Shown piece after piece: positions 8,329 through 16,036 of a DNA stretch of 64,000 bases. The first letter of the stretch is position 1. Each line of letters starts with the position of its first letter. The notes under the pieces are model-generated. The model ran no database searches. It saw only the letters and a list, made by a program, of their open reading frames with translations, and had not been told where the DNA came from. The stretch is from positions 1,674,001 to 1,738,000 of the forward strand of contig NZ_CP120683.1 in NCBI RefSeq assembly GCF_030506325.1, read 5' to 3'. A program made the position numbers and the translations under genes. Source of the DNA: Tunicatimonas pelagia. Its GTDB lineage: Bacteria; Bacteroidota; Bacteroidia; Cytophagales; Cyclobacteriaceae.

Positions 8329-8927
8329 ATCAGGAATTACAAAAGCTGTGGCAACAAGCTCCGTCCGAGATGCAAATTAAATTTAACCAATCAAAGCTGA
8401 TGATTGACCTGGATCGTGATATACGAAAATTTGAACGCACTCTGTTCTGGCGGGATATTCGGGAAATTGTTCCGGCAGTGCTGATGACTGGATACTTTGG
8501 CAGAATAGTGTATTACGAACCTGACATGATTGCTAAAATAGGCTTTGGATTTCTTATCTTAGGATCGCTGCTCGTAATAGTTAAGCTGTTGGTAGTAAAA
8601 CGGTTCAAAAGCAGTACACCATCAGATGCCCCCTTTCAAGATTACCTGAAGCAGAGATACCAGTATTTATCAAAGGAGAAACGGCTACTAGAAACCGTTT
8701 TATATTGGTATATCTCACCGTTTCTTATCGGCTACGCAATTCTAGGTTTAGGGCTGCCTCTCAATATTCCACATTGGGGTGCGTGGATCTTTTACATATT
8801 TTACTTAGCATTCGGATTTGGGGTCAGTTGGTTCATACGATGGTTGAACGACAGAGCGGTAGTCAATCAATTCAATCCAATACTTGAGCGAATAGAAAAC
8901 ACACTAGAAAACTTAGAGTCACCTTAG
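8322..8927 (+). CDS. Four-TM membrane protein coupled to ECF sigma
   Basis: About 201 residues: an N-terminal cytosolic stretch of ~45 residues rich in charged helix-formers, then four hydrophobic segments (around REIVPAVLMTGYF, GFGFLILGSLLVIVKLLVV, ISPFLIGYAILGLGLPL, WIFYIFYLAFGFGVSWF). The ATG at 8322 overlaps the sigma stop (ATGCTAG) and has an AGGA just upstream; an in-frame ATG at 8301 would lengthen it by 7 residues and cannot be excluded. No family recognised. Position suggests an anti-sigma-like or signal-input partner of the sigma factor; no zinc-binding anti-sigma motif is visible. Confidence 0.75.
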   Translation: MLDQELQKLWQQAPSEMQIKFNQSKLMIDLDRDIRKFERTLFWRDIREIVPAVLMTGYFGRIVYYEPDMIAKIGFGFLILGSLLVIVKLLVVKRFKSSTPSDAPFQDYLKQRYQYLSKEKRLLETVLYWYISPFLIGYAILGLGLPLNIPHWGAWIFYIFYLAFGFGVSWFIRWLNDRAVVNQFNPILERIENTLENLESP

Positions 8928-9064
8928 AAGATTATTTATCGTCTAAGTCTACCAATACTTGATTTAGTTCAGAACTGGTTCTCTTTCCAATTACTCCATC
9001 CTGGCTATCCTTCATTATCTTGGCAATCCTGGTACAAAAAGTAGATAAATCCCCAAGCTTTCTC

Positions 9065-9072
9065 TAATTTTG
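9065..9072 (+). promoter_or_regulatory. Bacteroidota -7-like element upstream of glnS
   Basis: TAATTTTG matches the Bacteroidota -7 consensus TAnnTTTG. It lies 78 bp upstream of the glnS ATG at 9151 and within an upstream in-frame extension, which argues against the longer start at 9070. No convincing -33 TTG partner was found at the right distance, so this stays tentative. Confidence 0.4.
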
Positions 9073-9150
9073 CCAAAATATTTTCAACCGGGATATGGAT
9101 ATACAGAACTGGTTACTGTCAATTATCCATTTTCAATTTTTACTTTATTG

Positions 9151-10869
9151 ATGAGTCAGTTAGAAGAAAATACCTCGCTAAATTTTATAGAGCAAATCGT
9201 AGAGGACGACCTGGGCGATGGCAAAAACGGTAGTGTGATTCATACCCGCTTCCCACCCGAACCCAACGGTTTTCTTCATTTGGGCCATGCCAAATCGATC
9301 TGTCTTAATTTTGGATTAGCCCAAAAATACGGCGGAAAAACCAATTTACGTTTTGATGATACCAATCCGGTAACTGAAGATACTTCTTACGTAGAGGCTA
9401 TCAAAGAAGATGTTCGCTGGCTAGGTTTTGAGTGGGAGGGCGAAGAACACTACGCGTCCGATTACTTTGATAAGCTATACGAACTGGCTGTAGAGCTGAT
9501 TAAACGAGGTAAAGCCTACGTGGATGAAACTTCGGTAGATGAAATTCGGCGGATGCGGGGTACTCCTACCCAACCGGGTGAAGAGAGCGCGTACCGCAAT
9601 CGCCCAACGGAAGAAAGCCTGACCTTATTTGAAAAAATGAAGTCCGGTGAACTTGCTGAGGGATCGCATGTGCTGCGGGCGAAGATTGATATGGCATCGC
9701 CCAACATGCACCTACGCGACCCTATTATGTACCGCATTCTGCACCACCACCACCACCGTACAGGCGATAATTGGCACATCTACCCCACCTACGACTGGGC
9801 GCATGGCCAGAGCGATGCTATTGAAAATATCACCCACTCCGTCTGTACGCTAGAGTTCGAGGTACACCGCCCACTGTACGACTGGTTCGTAGAGCAGATT
9901 GGCGAATTTGATCAAGAAATGGTTAATCCTCGCCCCCAGCAAATTGAATTTGCCCGTCTCAATGTGAACTACACCGTGATGAGCAAGCGTAAGCTGTTAG
10001 AGCTAGTGAATGAAGGCTACGTAAACGGCTGGGACGATCCGCGAATGCCTACCATTAGCGGCTTACGTCGGCGAGGGTATACGCCCGCTAGTTTGCGTAA
10101 TTTTGCCGAGCGGGTGGGAGTAGCCAAGCGAGATAATATGATTGACCTGAGCCTACTAGAGTTCTGTATTCGGGAAGATTTGAATAAAACCGCTCCTCGG
10201 GTAATGGCAGTGCTTAACCCGATAAAGCTGGTGATTACTAATTACCCTGAAGGAAAAGCCGAAGATTTATCGGTAGAAAATAACCCGGAAGATGAGAACG
10301 GTGGCAGTCGAATCGTACCCTTTAGCCGGGAGTTGTATATTGAACGAGACGATTTTATGGAAGATCCCCCCAAGAAGTTCTTCCGCCTCGGCCCCGGTCG
10401 TGAAGTCCGCCTGAAAGGAGCATACATCATTCACTGCGACTCATTTGAGAAAGAGGAAGCAACTGGAGAGATTACAACCATTTATGCCACATATTTTCCT
10501 GACACTAAAAGCGGGGAAGATACCAGTGGTAAAAAGGTGAAAGGAACCATTCATTGGGTATCGGCACCTCACGCTGTAACCGCCGAGGTTCGTTTGTACG
10601 ACCGTCTTTTCTCCGACCCCGAACCTACTAATCATGAAGACGATCAGGGTGAACCCATTGATTACAAGCAGTTTATCAATCCTGATTCGTTAGTAACGCT
10701 TGATAATGTACAAGTAGAACCAGGTTTAAAGAATGCCCAACCGTTTGACCGATTTCAGTTCATGCGAAAGGGCTATTTCTGCGTTGATTCGGACAGTAGT
10801 GAAGGGAAACTGGTTTTCAACCAGACGGTAACCCTGCGGGATAGCTGGGCGAAGAAAAGCAAAAAATAA
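9151..10869 (+). CDS. glnS: Glutaminyl-tRNA synthetase
   Basis: A 572-residue class I aminoacyl-tRNA synthetase that charges tRNA-Gln. The HIGH-type motif lies in [15 protein letters not shown] (near residue 35-50), the KMSKS-type loop is VMSKRKL, and the C-terminal beta-barrel anticodon-binding domains follow. Length fits the bacterial GlnRS (E. coli 554). The ATG at 9151 is preferred over an upstream in-frame codon at 9070, which would add 27 non-conserved residues and overlap a -7-like promoter element. The presence of glnS implies direct Gln-tRNA charging. Confidence 0.96.
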   Translation: MSQLEENTSLNFIEQIVEDDLGDGKNGSVIHTRFPPEPNGFLHLGHAKSICLNFGLAQKYGGKTNLRFDDTNPVTEDTSYVEAIKEDVRWLGFEWEGEEHYASDYFDKLYELAVELIKRGKAYVDETSVDEIRRMRGTPTQPGEESAYRNRPTEESLTLFEKMKSGELAEGSHVLRAKIDMASPNMHLRDPIMYRILHHHHHRTGDNWHIYPTYDWAHGQSDAIENITHSVCTLEFEVHRPLYDWFVEQIGEFDQEMVNPRPQQIEFARLNVNYTVMSKRKLLELVNEGYVNGWDDPRMPTISGLRRRGYTPASLRNFAERVGVAKRDNMIDLSLLEFCIREDLNKTAPRVMAVLNPIKLVITNYPEGKAEDLSVENNPEDENGGSRIVPFSRELYIERDDFMEDPPKKFFRLGPGREVRLKGAYIIHCDSFEKEEATGEITTIYATYFPDTKSGEDTSGKKVKGTIHWVSAPHAVTAEVRLYDRLFSDPEPTNHEDDQGEPIDYKQFINPDSLVTLDNVQVEPGLKNAQPFDRFQFMRKGYFCVDSDSSEGKLVFNQTVTLRDSWAKKSKK

Positions 10870-11499
10870 TCAGTAAAGGCTTTCATATTTCTCAGTGATG
10901 TAAGCGAAAGTTTCCTTTAGTTCGGCTGCCTCGCGTAAACAGTGCTGACGGTCTTCTTCGGTTAGATTAGGTTGCTGTAGCATACCCTCAATGCGACAGA
11001 TTGCTCCCATAAATCGATGGTGGTTCAAATCATGTAGTAAACCTACGTGCATAGAGCGATAGCTTGGTCGCTTCTCTAAGTATCTCTTTTTGATTAAATG
11101 GATACTACTGTAGAATAAAGCGTAAGTACCTACCGTAGCCAGAACATCAACATACAAAGGAGTTACTTCCGAAATTGGAAACGACATATACACTATGTAT
11201 ATATTGTATATTAGTAATGCCGCTAGAATAAATCTCATTATATAATCCTTACTAGGCACAGTCATGGACCAAGCAATCAGTACTAGCAACGGAATAAGCA
11301 GAAGAGAAAAATTCCACCAGAAAGCAGAAAACTCTCCGTAATAATCAATCTTCAAGCTAGAAGGAAAAAAGCGCCAACTATTGTACAGTAGAGGGATTAG
11401 GAAAACTAAACTTAGGCATAACCACCTACGCTTATCTATACGAAGGAAATGGATACTTTGTTGTAGAGAGTTAGCCGTGGGGCGGTTGAGTACTTGCAT
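10870..11499 (-). CDS. 4TM protein with histidine-kinase-like dimerisation tail, paralog 1
   Basis: A 209-residue protein: four hydrophobic segments (residues ~25-140) followed by a cytosolic tail holding LLHDLNHHRFMGAICRIEG and a second helix (ELKETFAYITEKYESL). The pair resembles the DHp/Spo0B-type helical hairpin of histidine kinases (H-D-L-x-N-like box), but no ATPase domain follows (inference). The start at 11499 (MQVLNRP) is fixed by alignment with the neighbouring paralog, which begins and ends exactly 882 bp away. Two response regulators lie 2.4 kb downstream on the other strand. It converges with glnS with no gap. Confidence 0.75.
   Translation of the reverse strand: MQVLNRPTANSLQQSIHFLRIDKRRWLCLSLVFLIPLLYNSWRFFPSSLKIDYYGEFSAFWWNFSLLLIPLLVLIAWSMTVPSKDYIMRFILAALLIYNIYIVYMSFPISEVTPLYVDVLATVGTYALFYSSIHLIKKRYLEKRPSYRSMHVGLLHDLNHHRFMGAICRIEGMLQQPNLTEEDRQHCLREAAELKETFAYITEKYESLY
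11042..11283 (-). repeat. Near-identical tract shared by the two 4TM paralogs (copy 1)
   Basis: These ~242 bp match 11924-12165 with only two differences seen (GACATA/GACATA-flanking C/T and CATGG/CATCG), while coding sequence on both sides differs at many positions. The offset is 882 bp, the tandem-duplication period. The pattern indicates recent gene conversion. Confidence 0.85.
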
Positions 11500-11639
11500 A
11501 AGTCTGATGATGTGGTGTGAGGTAGAATAGTGTGGTAATGATAAGTAGCCCACCTATTAGATGCAAGTTTAAAGCAGAAGCATTACAGCAGTATTACACA
11601 GCTTTCAAAGATCAGATGCTTTGACAAAAGTAGCGCAGA

Positions 11640-11740
11640 CCTCATCACCACACGGTGGACGAGGAAGTATGATAAGTGGGGTCGCCCGTAGTGTGAGATC
11701 GTCGGGCGCCGAGCGCTTCCTTCGTCGCGATGATGGTAGG
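11640..11740. repeat. GC-rich palindromic (REP-like) segment between the paralogs
   Basis: A locally GC-rich stretch in an otherwise AT-rich spacer with nested inverted repeats: CGAGGAAG (11660-11667) against CTTCCTTCG (11716-11724), and CGCCCG (11683-11688) against CGGGCG (11703-11708). Composition recalls the REP-like element in the TonB receptor gene at 19.0 kb, though the two are not clearly the same sequence. Confidence 0.45.
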
Positions 11741-11751
11741 GACGTCTATGT

Positions 11752-12381
11752 CTAGTCGATATTTTCGTATTTCTCTACGATGTAGGCGAAGGTTTCTTTA
11801 AGTTCATCGATCTCCTTCTTACAGACGTCGCGGTACGTATCATTCATATCCGACATATCAATCATACCCTCAATTCTACATACTGCCCCCATAAACCGAT
11901 GATGATTCAAATCGTGCAGTAAGCCTACGTGCATAGAGCGATAGCTTGGTCGCTTCTCTAAGTATCTCTTTTTGATTAAATGGATACTACTGTAGAATAA
12001 AGCGTAAGTACCTACCGTAGCCAGAACATCAACATACAAAGGAGTTACTTCCGAAATTGGAAATGACATATACACTATGTATATATTGTATATTAGTAAT
12101 GCCGCTAGAATAAATCTCATTATATAATCCTTACTAGGCACAGTCATCGACCAAGCAATCAGTACCAGCAGCGGAATGAGATGAAGGGAAAAATTCCACC
12201 AAAACATATAAAATTCGCCGTAATAGTCAATCTCTAAACTAGATGGAAAAAAGCGCCAACTGTTATAGAGTAAGGGAATTAAAAACACAAGTCCCAATGA
12301 TGCCCATTTCCGTCTATCAGTCCGGAAGAAGGAAATGCTTTTGTTAAGGGGGCTTACAGCAGGTTTGTTAATTACTTCCAT
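11752..12381 (-). CDS. 4TM protein with histidine-kinase-like dimerisation tail, paralog 2
   Basis: A 209-residue tandem paralog of the gene at 10870-11499, with the same four membrane segments and the tail LLHDLNHHRFMGAVCRIEG plus ELKETFAYIVEKYENI. The start at 12381 (MEVINKP) aligns with MQVLNRP of the paralog; an ATG nine codons earlier is less likely. N- and C-terminal parts have diverged while the central third is nearly identical at the DNA level. Membrane location is expected; it may relay signal to the response regulators at 13.9-15.2 kb (inference). No known family name is assigned. Confidence 0.75.
   Translation of the reverse strand: MEVINKPAVSPLNKSISFFRTDRRKWASLGLVFLIPLLYNSWRFFPSSLEIDYYGEFYMFWWNFSLHLIPLLVLIAWSMTVPSKDYIMRFILAALLIYNIYIVYMSFPISEVTPLYVDVLATVGTYALFYSSIHLIKKRYLEKRPSYRSMHVGLLHDLNHHRFMGAVCRIEGMIDMSDMNDTYRDVCKKEIDELKETFAYIVEKYENID
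11924..12165 (-). repeat. Near-identical tract shared by the two 4TM paralogs (copy 2)
   Basis: Partner of 11042-11283; see that entry. The offset of 882 bp is constant across the tract. Confidence 0.85.
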
Positions 12382-12688
12382 AGACTTATTGAAGTACAGT
12401 TGCGACATAGCTTTAGTTTTAGCATCTTGGTAATTATAGAATGTATTTACGCGAAAAGCAAATTTACACTTTGGTTACATTTAATTTAGCTTTTCGATAA
12501 AATCTGCCTGTTTTTACTGGGCAACAGCAAAGTAAAGTACTGCCCTTATACTTTAATAGTAGCCCTGTTCTTACACACGTAAGGTTTCAAATATTTGAAC
12601 TGTTATTTTTCTGAAAATTAATATCAAATTTGTTACGTATTCTTACGCGTGTACTATTTTTTACAAAACTTAACAAAAATCTTTGACT

Positions 12689-12835
12689 ATGAAAGCTATT
12701 GCTAGAAATCTCGGACGATTAATTATAGTCGCTGCTATTCCCGTTATGCTGATGGCCAGCTGTGAAAGTGATTTGGTAGAACCAGAAGCAGGCCCTCCTA
12801 AGAGTAAGATGAAGATAGATCCTGGTAGTAGATAA
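12689..12835 (+). CDS. Small lipoprotein (48 aa)
   Basis: ATG at 12689 opens a 48-codon frame with a typical lipoprotein signal: MKAIARN, a hydrophobic core LIIVAAIPVMLM and the lipobox ASC with the lipidation Cys at residue 25. The mature peptide is only 24 residues, Pro/Lys/Gly-rich. It is similar in style to other very short Bacteroidota lipoproteins, function unknown. It lies in the spacer between the 4TM paralogs and the response-regulator group, on the regulator strand. Confidence 0.6.
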   Translation: MKAIARNLGRLIIVAAIPVMLMASCESDLVEPEAGPPKSKMKIDPGSR

Positions 12836-13346
12836 AATGTCTGCTTCATGCTGTCTAAATTTATCTTTAGCTAATCTGGCGTGCCATTTTGAGATAGTAA
12901 ATGAGTCCCTAGTAGGTAGACCATCTAGTTAGCAATACTGGACTAATCTTAGAACCAGCCTACGAAATACCGTAAGATGGTCTACTTTCTATGGTTTACG
13001 ACTTCAACTACATTGGCCACACTTTTGGTGCGAAAAGCAAACTGTTAGCCAATCTCTTTCCCAATTTTTCGTATCTATTGGGCGAGAAAAATAGCAAACC
13101 CTACTGTATTGTCTTTAGTGTAGGTTAAAGCGGGCTTGTTCATAAAAGTTGCTATTTGCTAATCAAAGACGCTCTAAGCTGTTCCCCCGTAGGGATTTTG
13201 TCGTATCTCCATAACAAGATCCCTGTGAGGTGGTATTAGTTGAGTGGTTCTTCTTTTTATAGAAAGGCTACAGCTCAAATATTGCGTAGCTCAGAAAAAC
13301 TTACCACATTGTAGGTACTATTTACCTCAACCGACCCCTGCTACGT
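12836..13346. other. 511 bp region without a confident gene
   Basis: One short frame, 12991-13128 (45 codons, beginning MVYDFNYIGHTFG), is open but has no recognised relatives and no clear ribosome site. Other short frames overlap the 5' end of the next membrane protein in another phase. No terminator or RNA gene was recognised. The segment may hold decayed coding sequence. Confidence 0.45.
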
Positions 13347-13898
13347 ATGTTAGCTACCAAGCCTCTTCCTTGGAAAGTAAGTGCCCACACTACGCTTTCC
13401 GGTTCACCCAAAGTACCCGACTCAAAGTCATCATTTATTGTTGACCACTTCCAACCATCGAGTCTACTTCAGCTACGTCATACTAGCAGACTCACTAATG
13501 CTGTTGTTACTATTGGTACCGCTATTATATTACTATATCTTACCCCGGTATCCTTTTCTTCGCTTCACGGGGCTTTTCCGTTAAATGTTGTAGTACTAGC
13601 CCCGCTGTACGTAGTAGGCCTCTTGGTGATCACGGCGGTGCTGAGGCTTGGCTACAAGACTATTGTACTGTGGGCATCGGTATTGTTGCTTATGGCGTAT
13701 ATGGGGTACATCCCATTTATCTTCGATCTAAAAAACGTTACTATCACAAATCACTGGCAGCTAGGGAGTTATCAAGTAGCTACGCTTATGTATCTGCTTA
13801 CATTTGCCGCCGCCTGGTCTCTGACGACCAACGGTATAGCTGCCTACTTCGCCTCCAAGCTTAACTATGGTACTCAATTGCGTAATTGTCGAGGATAA
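13347..13898 (+). CDS. Four-TM membrane protein preceding response regulators
   Basis: A 183-residue frame whose first ~65 residues are low-confidence, followed by four hydrophobic segments (VVTIGTAIILLYLTPV, VVVLAPLYVVGLLVITAVL, TIVLWASVLLLMAYMGYI, VATLMYLLTFAAAWSLTT). The layout matches the 4TM part of the two paralogs at 10.9-12.4 kb, but the kinase-like tail is missing: the frame ends 32 bp into the next gene. It may be a truncated member of that group. The exact start is uncertain since several upstream frames are open. Confidence 0.55.
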   Translation: MLATKPLPWKVSAHTTLSGSPKVPDSKSSFIVDHFQPSSLLQLRHTSRLTNAVVTIGTAIILLYLTPVSFSSLHGAFPLNVVVLAPLYVVGLLVITAVLRLGYKTIVLWASVLLLMAYMGYIPFIFDLKNVTITNHWQLGSYQVATLMYLLTFAAAWSLTTNGIAAYFASKLNYGTQLRNCRG

Positions 13899-14472
13899 TC
13901 GGTATATCTTAGAAGAGCTAGCGGAGTACTGCCAGGAGAGCGGTGTAGCAGAGGTGAAACTGGCTACTATTAATCCGGTGGAAGCGTTGGAGTACATACA
14001 GGATAAAACGCTTACCGTAGATTTGCTACTGACTGACATTAATATGCCCCTGATGAGTGGGTTTCAGTTGATTAAGTCGGTTGCTCGGTCTTATGATGCC
14101 CTTTCACCCAAATTTGGGATTATCACTGCCTACACGCACTACACCGCATCGGATACTCCCACTACCATCGCCGCATTCATTTACAAACCCTTTACGCAAG
14201 CCGATATTATTACTGCCCTGGAAAATATCCGGGAGCAACTGCTGGCAACTGGCAGGTTGCGATACGCGGCGTTAGGAACCAGTGCCTACGATTGCTTAAT
14301 GAGTATTATCCAGCGGCAAGATGTTGTTGAGTATTTGTATGAGACCGAACGGTTTGTCTTCAGCCATGAGGACTTCGCTATTCTTTGTGATAAGTTTACC
14401 CACTTTACCCTAGTCTATCCGAATTTATTAATTAACCCAACCTACTCAAATAGAGTAAAAGGTAAACTATGA
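13867..14472 (+). CDS. Response regulator, receiver plus degenerate LytTR-like tail
   Basis: A 201-residue protein. The receiver (about 1-120) has the acidic pair in CVIVEDN, the phospho-acceptor Asp in LLLTDINMP, the Thr position in GIITAY and the Lys in FIYKPF. The remaining ~75 residues (around QRQDVVEYLYETERFVFS and LVYPNLLINP) resemble the late part of a LytTR domain but are short and lack its early strands. It overlaps the upstream membrane gene by 32 bp and the next regulator by 4 bp (ATGA), so all three are probably cotranslated. Confidence 0.85.
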   Translation: MVLNCVIVEDNRYILEELAEYCQESGVAEVKLATINPVEALEYIQDKTLTVDLLLTDINMPLMSGFQLIKSVARSYDALSPKFGIITAYTHYTASDTPTTIAAFIYKPFTQADIITALENIREQLLATGRLRYAALGTSAYDCLMSIIQRQDVVEYLYETERFVFSHEDFAILCDKFTHFTLVYPNLLINPTYSNRVKGKL

Positions 14473-15212
14473 ATCAATATTCCTGCGTACTGGTTGAAGA
14501 TAATCGCGACCAACTGGAAGAGTTAACCGAAATTGTAAGTTCGGTCTGCCAAGTAAAGGGGGCATTCTCTGACCCAACGCAAGCTTTGTCTTACATTTTG
14601 CGGTCTGCCCCTGATGTTATTATTCTCGATCACCATATGCCTACGCTAAGCGGATTGGATATATCGCTACAAATTACCCAAGCTCGCTTGGATTCACTAA
14701 TCATATTCCTGACTGGCGACCGGGGGATAGCAGTCTCCGCAATAGGCGAAGCCAATGTGATTGACTTTGTTGAGAAACCGTATACGCCCCCTCGGGTACT
14801 TAAAGCAATAAGAAAAGCTGAGTACTTTTTATCATACCCCACCGCTAATTCTTCGTTATTTTCAGACGATCACCTTATCCACTACGAAAAAAGAAAAGGA
14901 CTTACCAAAATACAATACATTAATCATAGAGATATACTGTACATTGTCTCGGATCATAACTACTGCAATATTGTAACCGACCGAGGGCAACACCTTGAAC
15001 GAGCCAGTATCAGTTCGTATAATTTTCTAACAAAGAAATACCCATTTTTTATTCGCTATCGTAAAGGGGGTATTGTTAATCTGCTGGAGGTTACTGCCTA
15101 CAACAGCTCGGAGCTGATGATGAGCAACGGCGATAAATTAGCAATTAGTGGCTCAATGTACGGTAAATCTTTTCTATCGCAACTAAAAGAGTTCCTCAAA
15201 AGCTCCCACTGA
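14469..15212 (+). CDS. LytTR-type response regulator
   Basis: A 247-residue regulator: receiver (about 1-120) with VLVEDN, phospho-acceptor Asp in VIILDHHMP and Lys in FVEKPY, then a LytTR DNA-binding domain (about 135-245; IQYINHRDILYIVSDHNYC, HLERASISSYNFL, FIRYRKGGIVNL). Start overlaps the previous regulator by 4 bp. Immediately after the stop comes the first of two repeated elements with ~21 bp-spaced direct repeats, the spacing LytTR dimers prefer, so these may be its own targets (inference). Confidence 0.92.
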   Translation: MNQYSCVLVEDNRDQLEELTEIVSSVCQVKGAFSDPTQALSYILRSAPDVIILDHHMPTLSGLDISLQITQARLDSLIIFLTGDRGIAVSAIGEANVIDFVEKPYTPPRVLKAIRKAEYFLSYPTANSSLFSDDHLIHYEKRKGLTKIQYINHRDILYIVSDHNYCNIVTDRGQHLERASISSYNFLTKKYPFFIRYRKGGIVNLLEVTAYNSSELMMSNGDKLAISGSMYGKSFLSQLKEFLKSSH

Positions 15213-15290
15213 GTTTTTACCACCAAACCGCCATTTTTTCCCTAGTTGGCTTAGCGTTTTTACCATTTCTGCTTTTGGTTTTGCCCCGCC
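15213..15290 (+). promoter_or_regulatory. Direct-repeat element, copy 1 (candidate LytTR operator)
   Basis: Two perfect GTTTTTACCA copies at 15213-15222 and 15256-15265 (43 bp apart) with weaker copies between and after them (ATTTTTTCC at 15233 and GGTTTTGCC at 15277), giving a ~21 bp rhythm. It starts directly after the LytTR regulator stop codon and precedes the gene at 15334. A second copy with identical spacing lies at 15791. Confidence 0.6.
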
Positions 15291-15333
15291 AACTCTTTCG
15301 CTGCATCTTGTGGGGCTATTGCTCCAACTACTT

Positions 15334-15756
15334 ATGAATTCAGATTTCATCCCGGCTCTGCTACAACTAATGAACACCTACTTCAACCTTCATATTTCCC
15401 AGTCTTATCAATTAAGACGTACTCTTTCCAAGCGTGAAGTTGACCCAAATGCCGTCACTGCCCCGCCCTATTTCGTAGCAGTTCAGCAGTGGCTCCACCG
15501 CGAGCACGGCTACCAATTCAACCCTGGTGACGCAACTTTTATTCAATTTAATCCGAACAAGGCATCCGTAGGAGAATCTACTCAAGCCATTGCAAGTGCT
15601 TTGTGTCAACTTAGCGAAAAATTCTGGCAACGGTTCCAACAGCAGCAGGGAAAGGAATCAGAGCCACCCGATTACTTTGTTACCGTACTAGATTATCTAG
15701 AAACTCAGTATCACGTATGGTTTTCCTACGAAAGAGGCCTCTTTGTAGAGATATAG
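15334..15756 (+). CDS. Small protein of unknown function with internal repeat
   Basis: About 140 residues from the ATG at 15334 (a GTG at 15310 would add eight). No signal peptide or membrane segment is evident and no family is recognised. Two segments look like an internal duplication: APPYFVAVQQWLHREHGYQF and EPPDYFVTVLDYLETQYHVW, each a hydrophobic-aromatic helix of the same pattern. It sits right behind the first direct-repeat element downstream of the LytTR regulator and is a plausible regulatory target. Confidence 0.6.
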   Translation: MNSDFIPALLQLMNTYFNLHISQSYQLRRTLSKREVDPNAVTAPPYFVAVQQWLHREHGYQFNPGDATFIQFNPNKASVGESTQAIASALCQLSEKFWQRFQQQQGKESEPPDYFVTVLDYLETQYHVWFSYERGLFVEI

Positions 15757-15790
15757 CCCCCCGAAAAAACTTCTCAAAAACCTCCGCTAG

Positions 15791-15866
15791 GTTTTTACCA
15801 CCAATCCGCTACTTTATCCCCAATCAGTACAGTGTTTTTACCATTTGTATTTTTTGTCTTGCCTAA
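15791..15866 (+). promoter_or_regulatory. Direct-repeat element, copy 2 (candidate LytTR operator)
   Basis: GTTTTTACCA at 15791-15800 and 15834-15843, again exactly 43 bp apart, inside ~75 bp that matches copy 1 imperfectly, including the trailing TTGCC and CTTCACTGCACCTT (copy 1: CTTTCGCTGCATCTT). It lies ~170 bp upstream of the broken lipoprotein gene at 16037. Confidence 0.6.
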
Positions 15867-15948
15867 GCGGCTACTTCACTGCACCTTAGAGATGATAATT
15901 ATCACTTAACCCCTTATTAAAAAGTACAGAAAGTAGTCACCACAAAAG

Positions 15949-16003
15949 AGGCCGGTCTGCCTAGGGCGAACCGACCTCCAGCCTTCCCCGCTAAAGTGGG
16001 AGA
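15949..16003 (+). other. Leader hairpins upstream of the broken lipoprotein gene
   Basis: GAGGCCGGT and ACCGACCTC pair with one mismatch around a 13-base loop, followed by a second small stem (TCCC ... GGGA). They fall between the second direct-repeat element and the lipoprotein start. They could be a 5' leader structure or an attenuator; no riboswitch class is recognised. Confidence 0.35.
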
Positions 16004-16036
16004 AAACTTATACTCAATGCATTAACGAAAACTGTA

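Noticed and set aside
12991-13128. A 45-codon frame beginning MVYDFNYIGHTFG
   Set aside because: No signal, motif or neighbour relation supports it; kept only as a note on the spacer.
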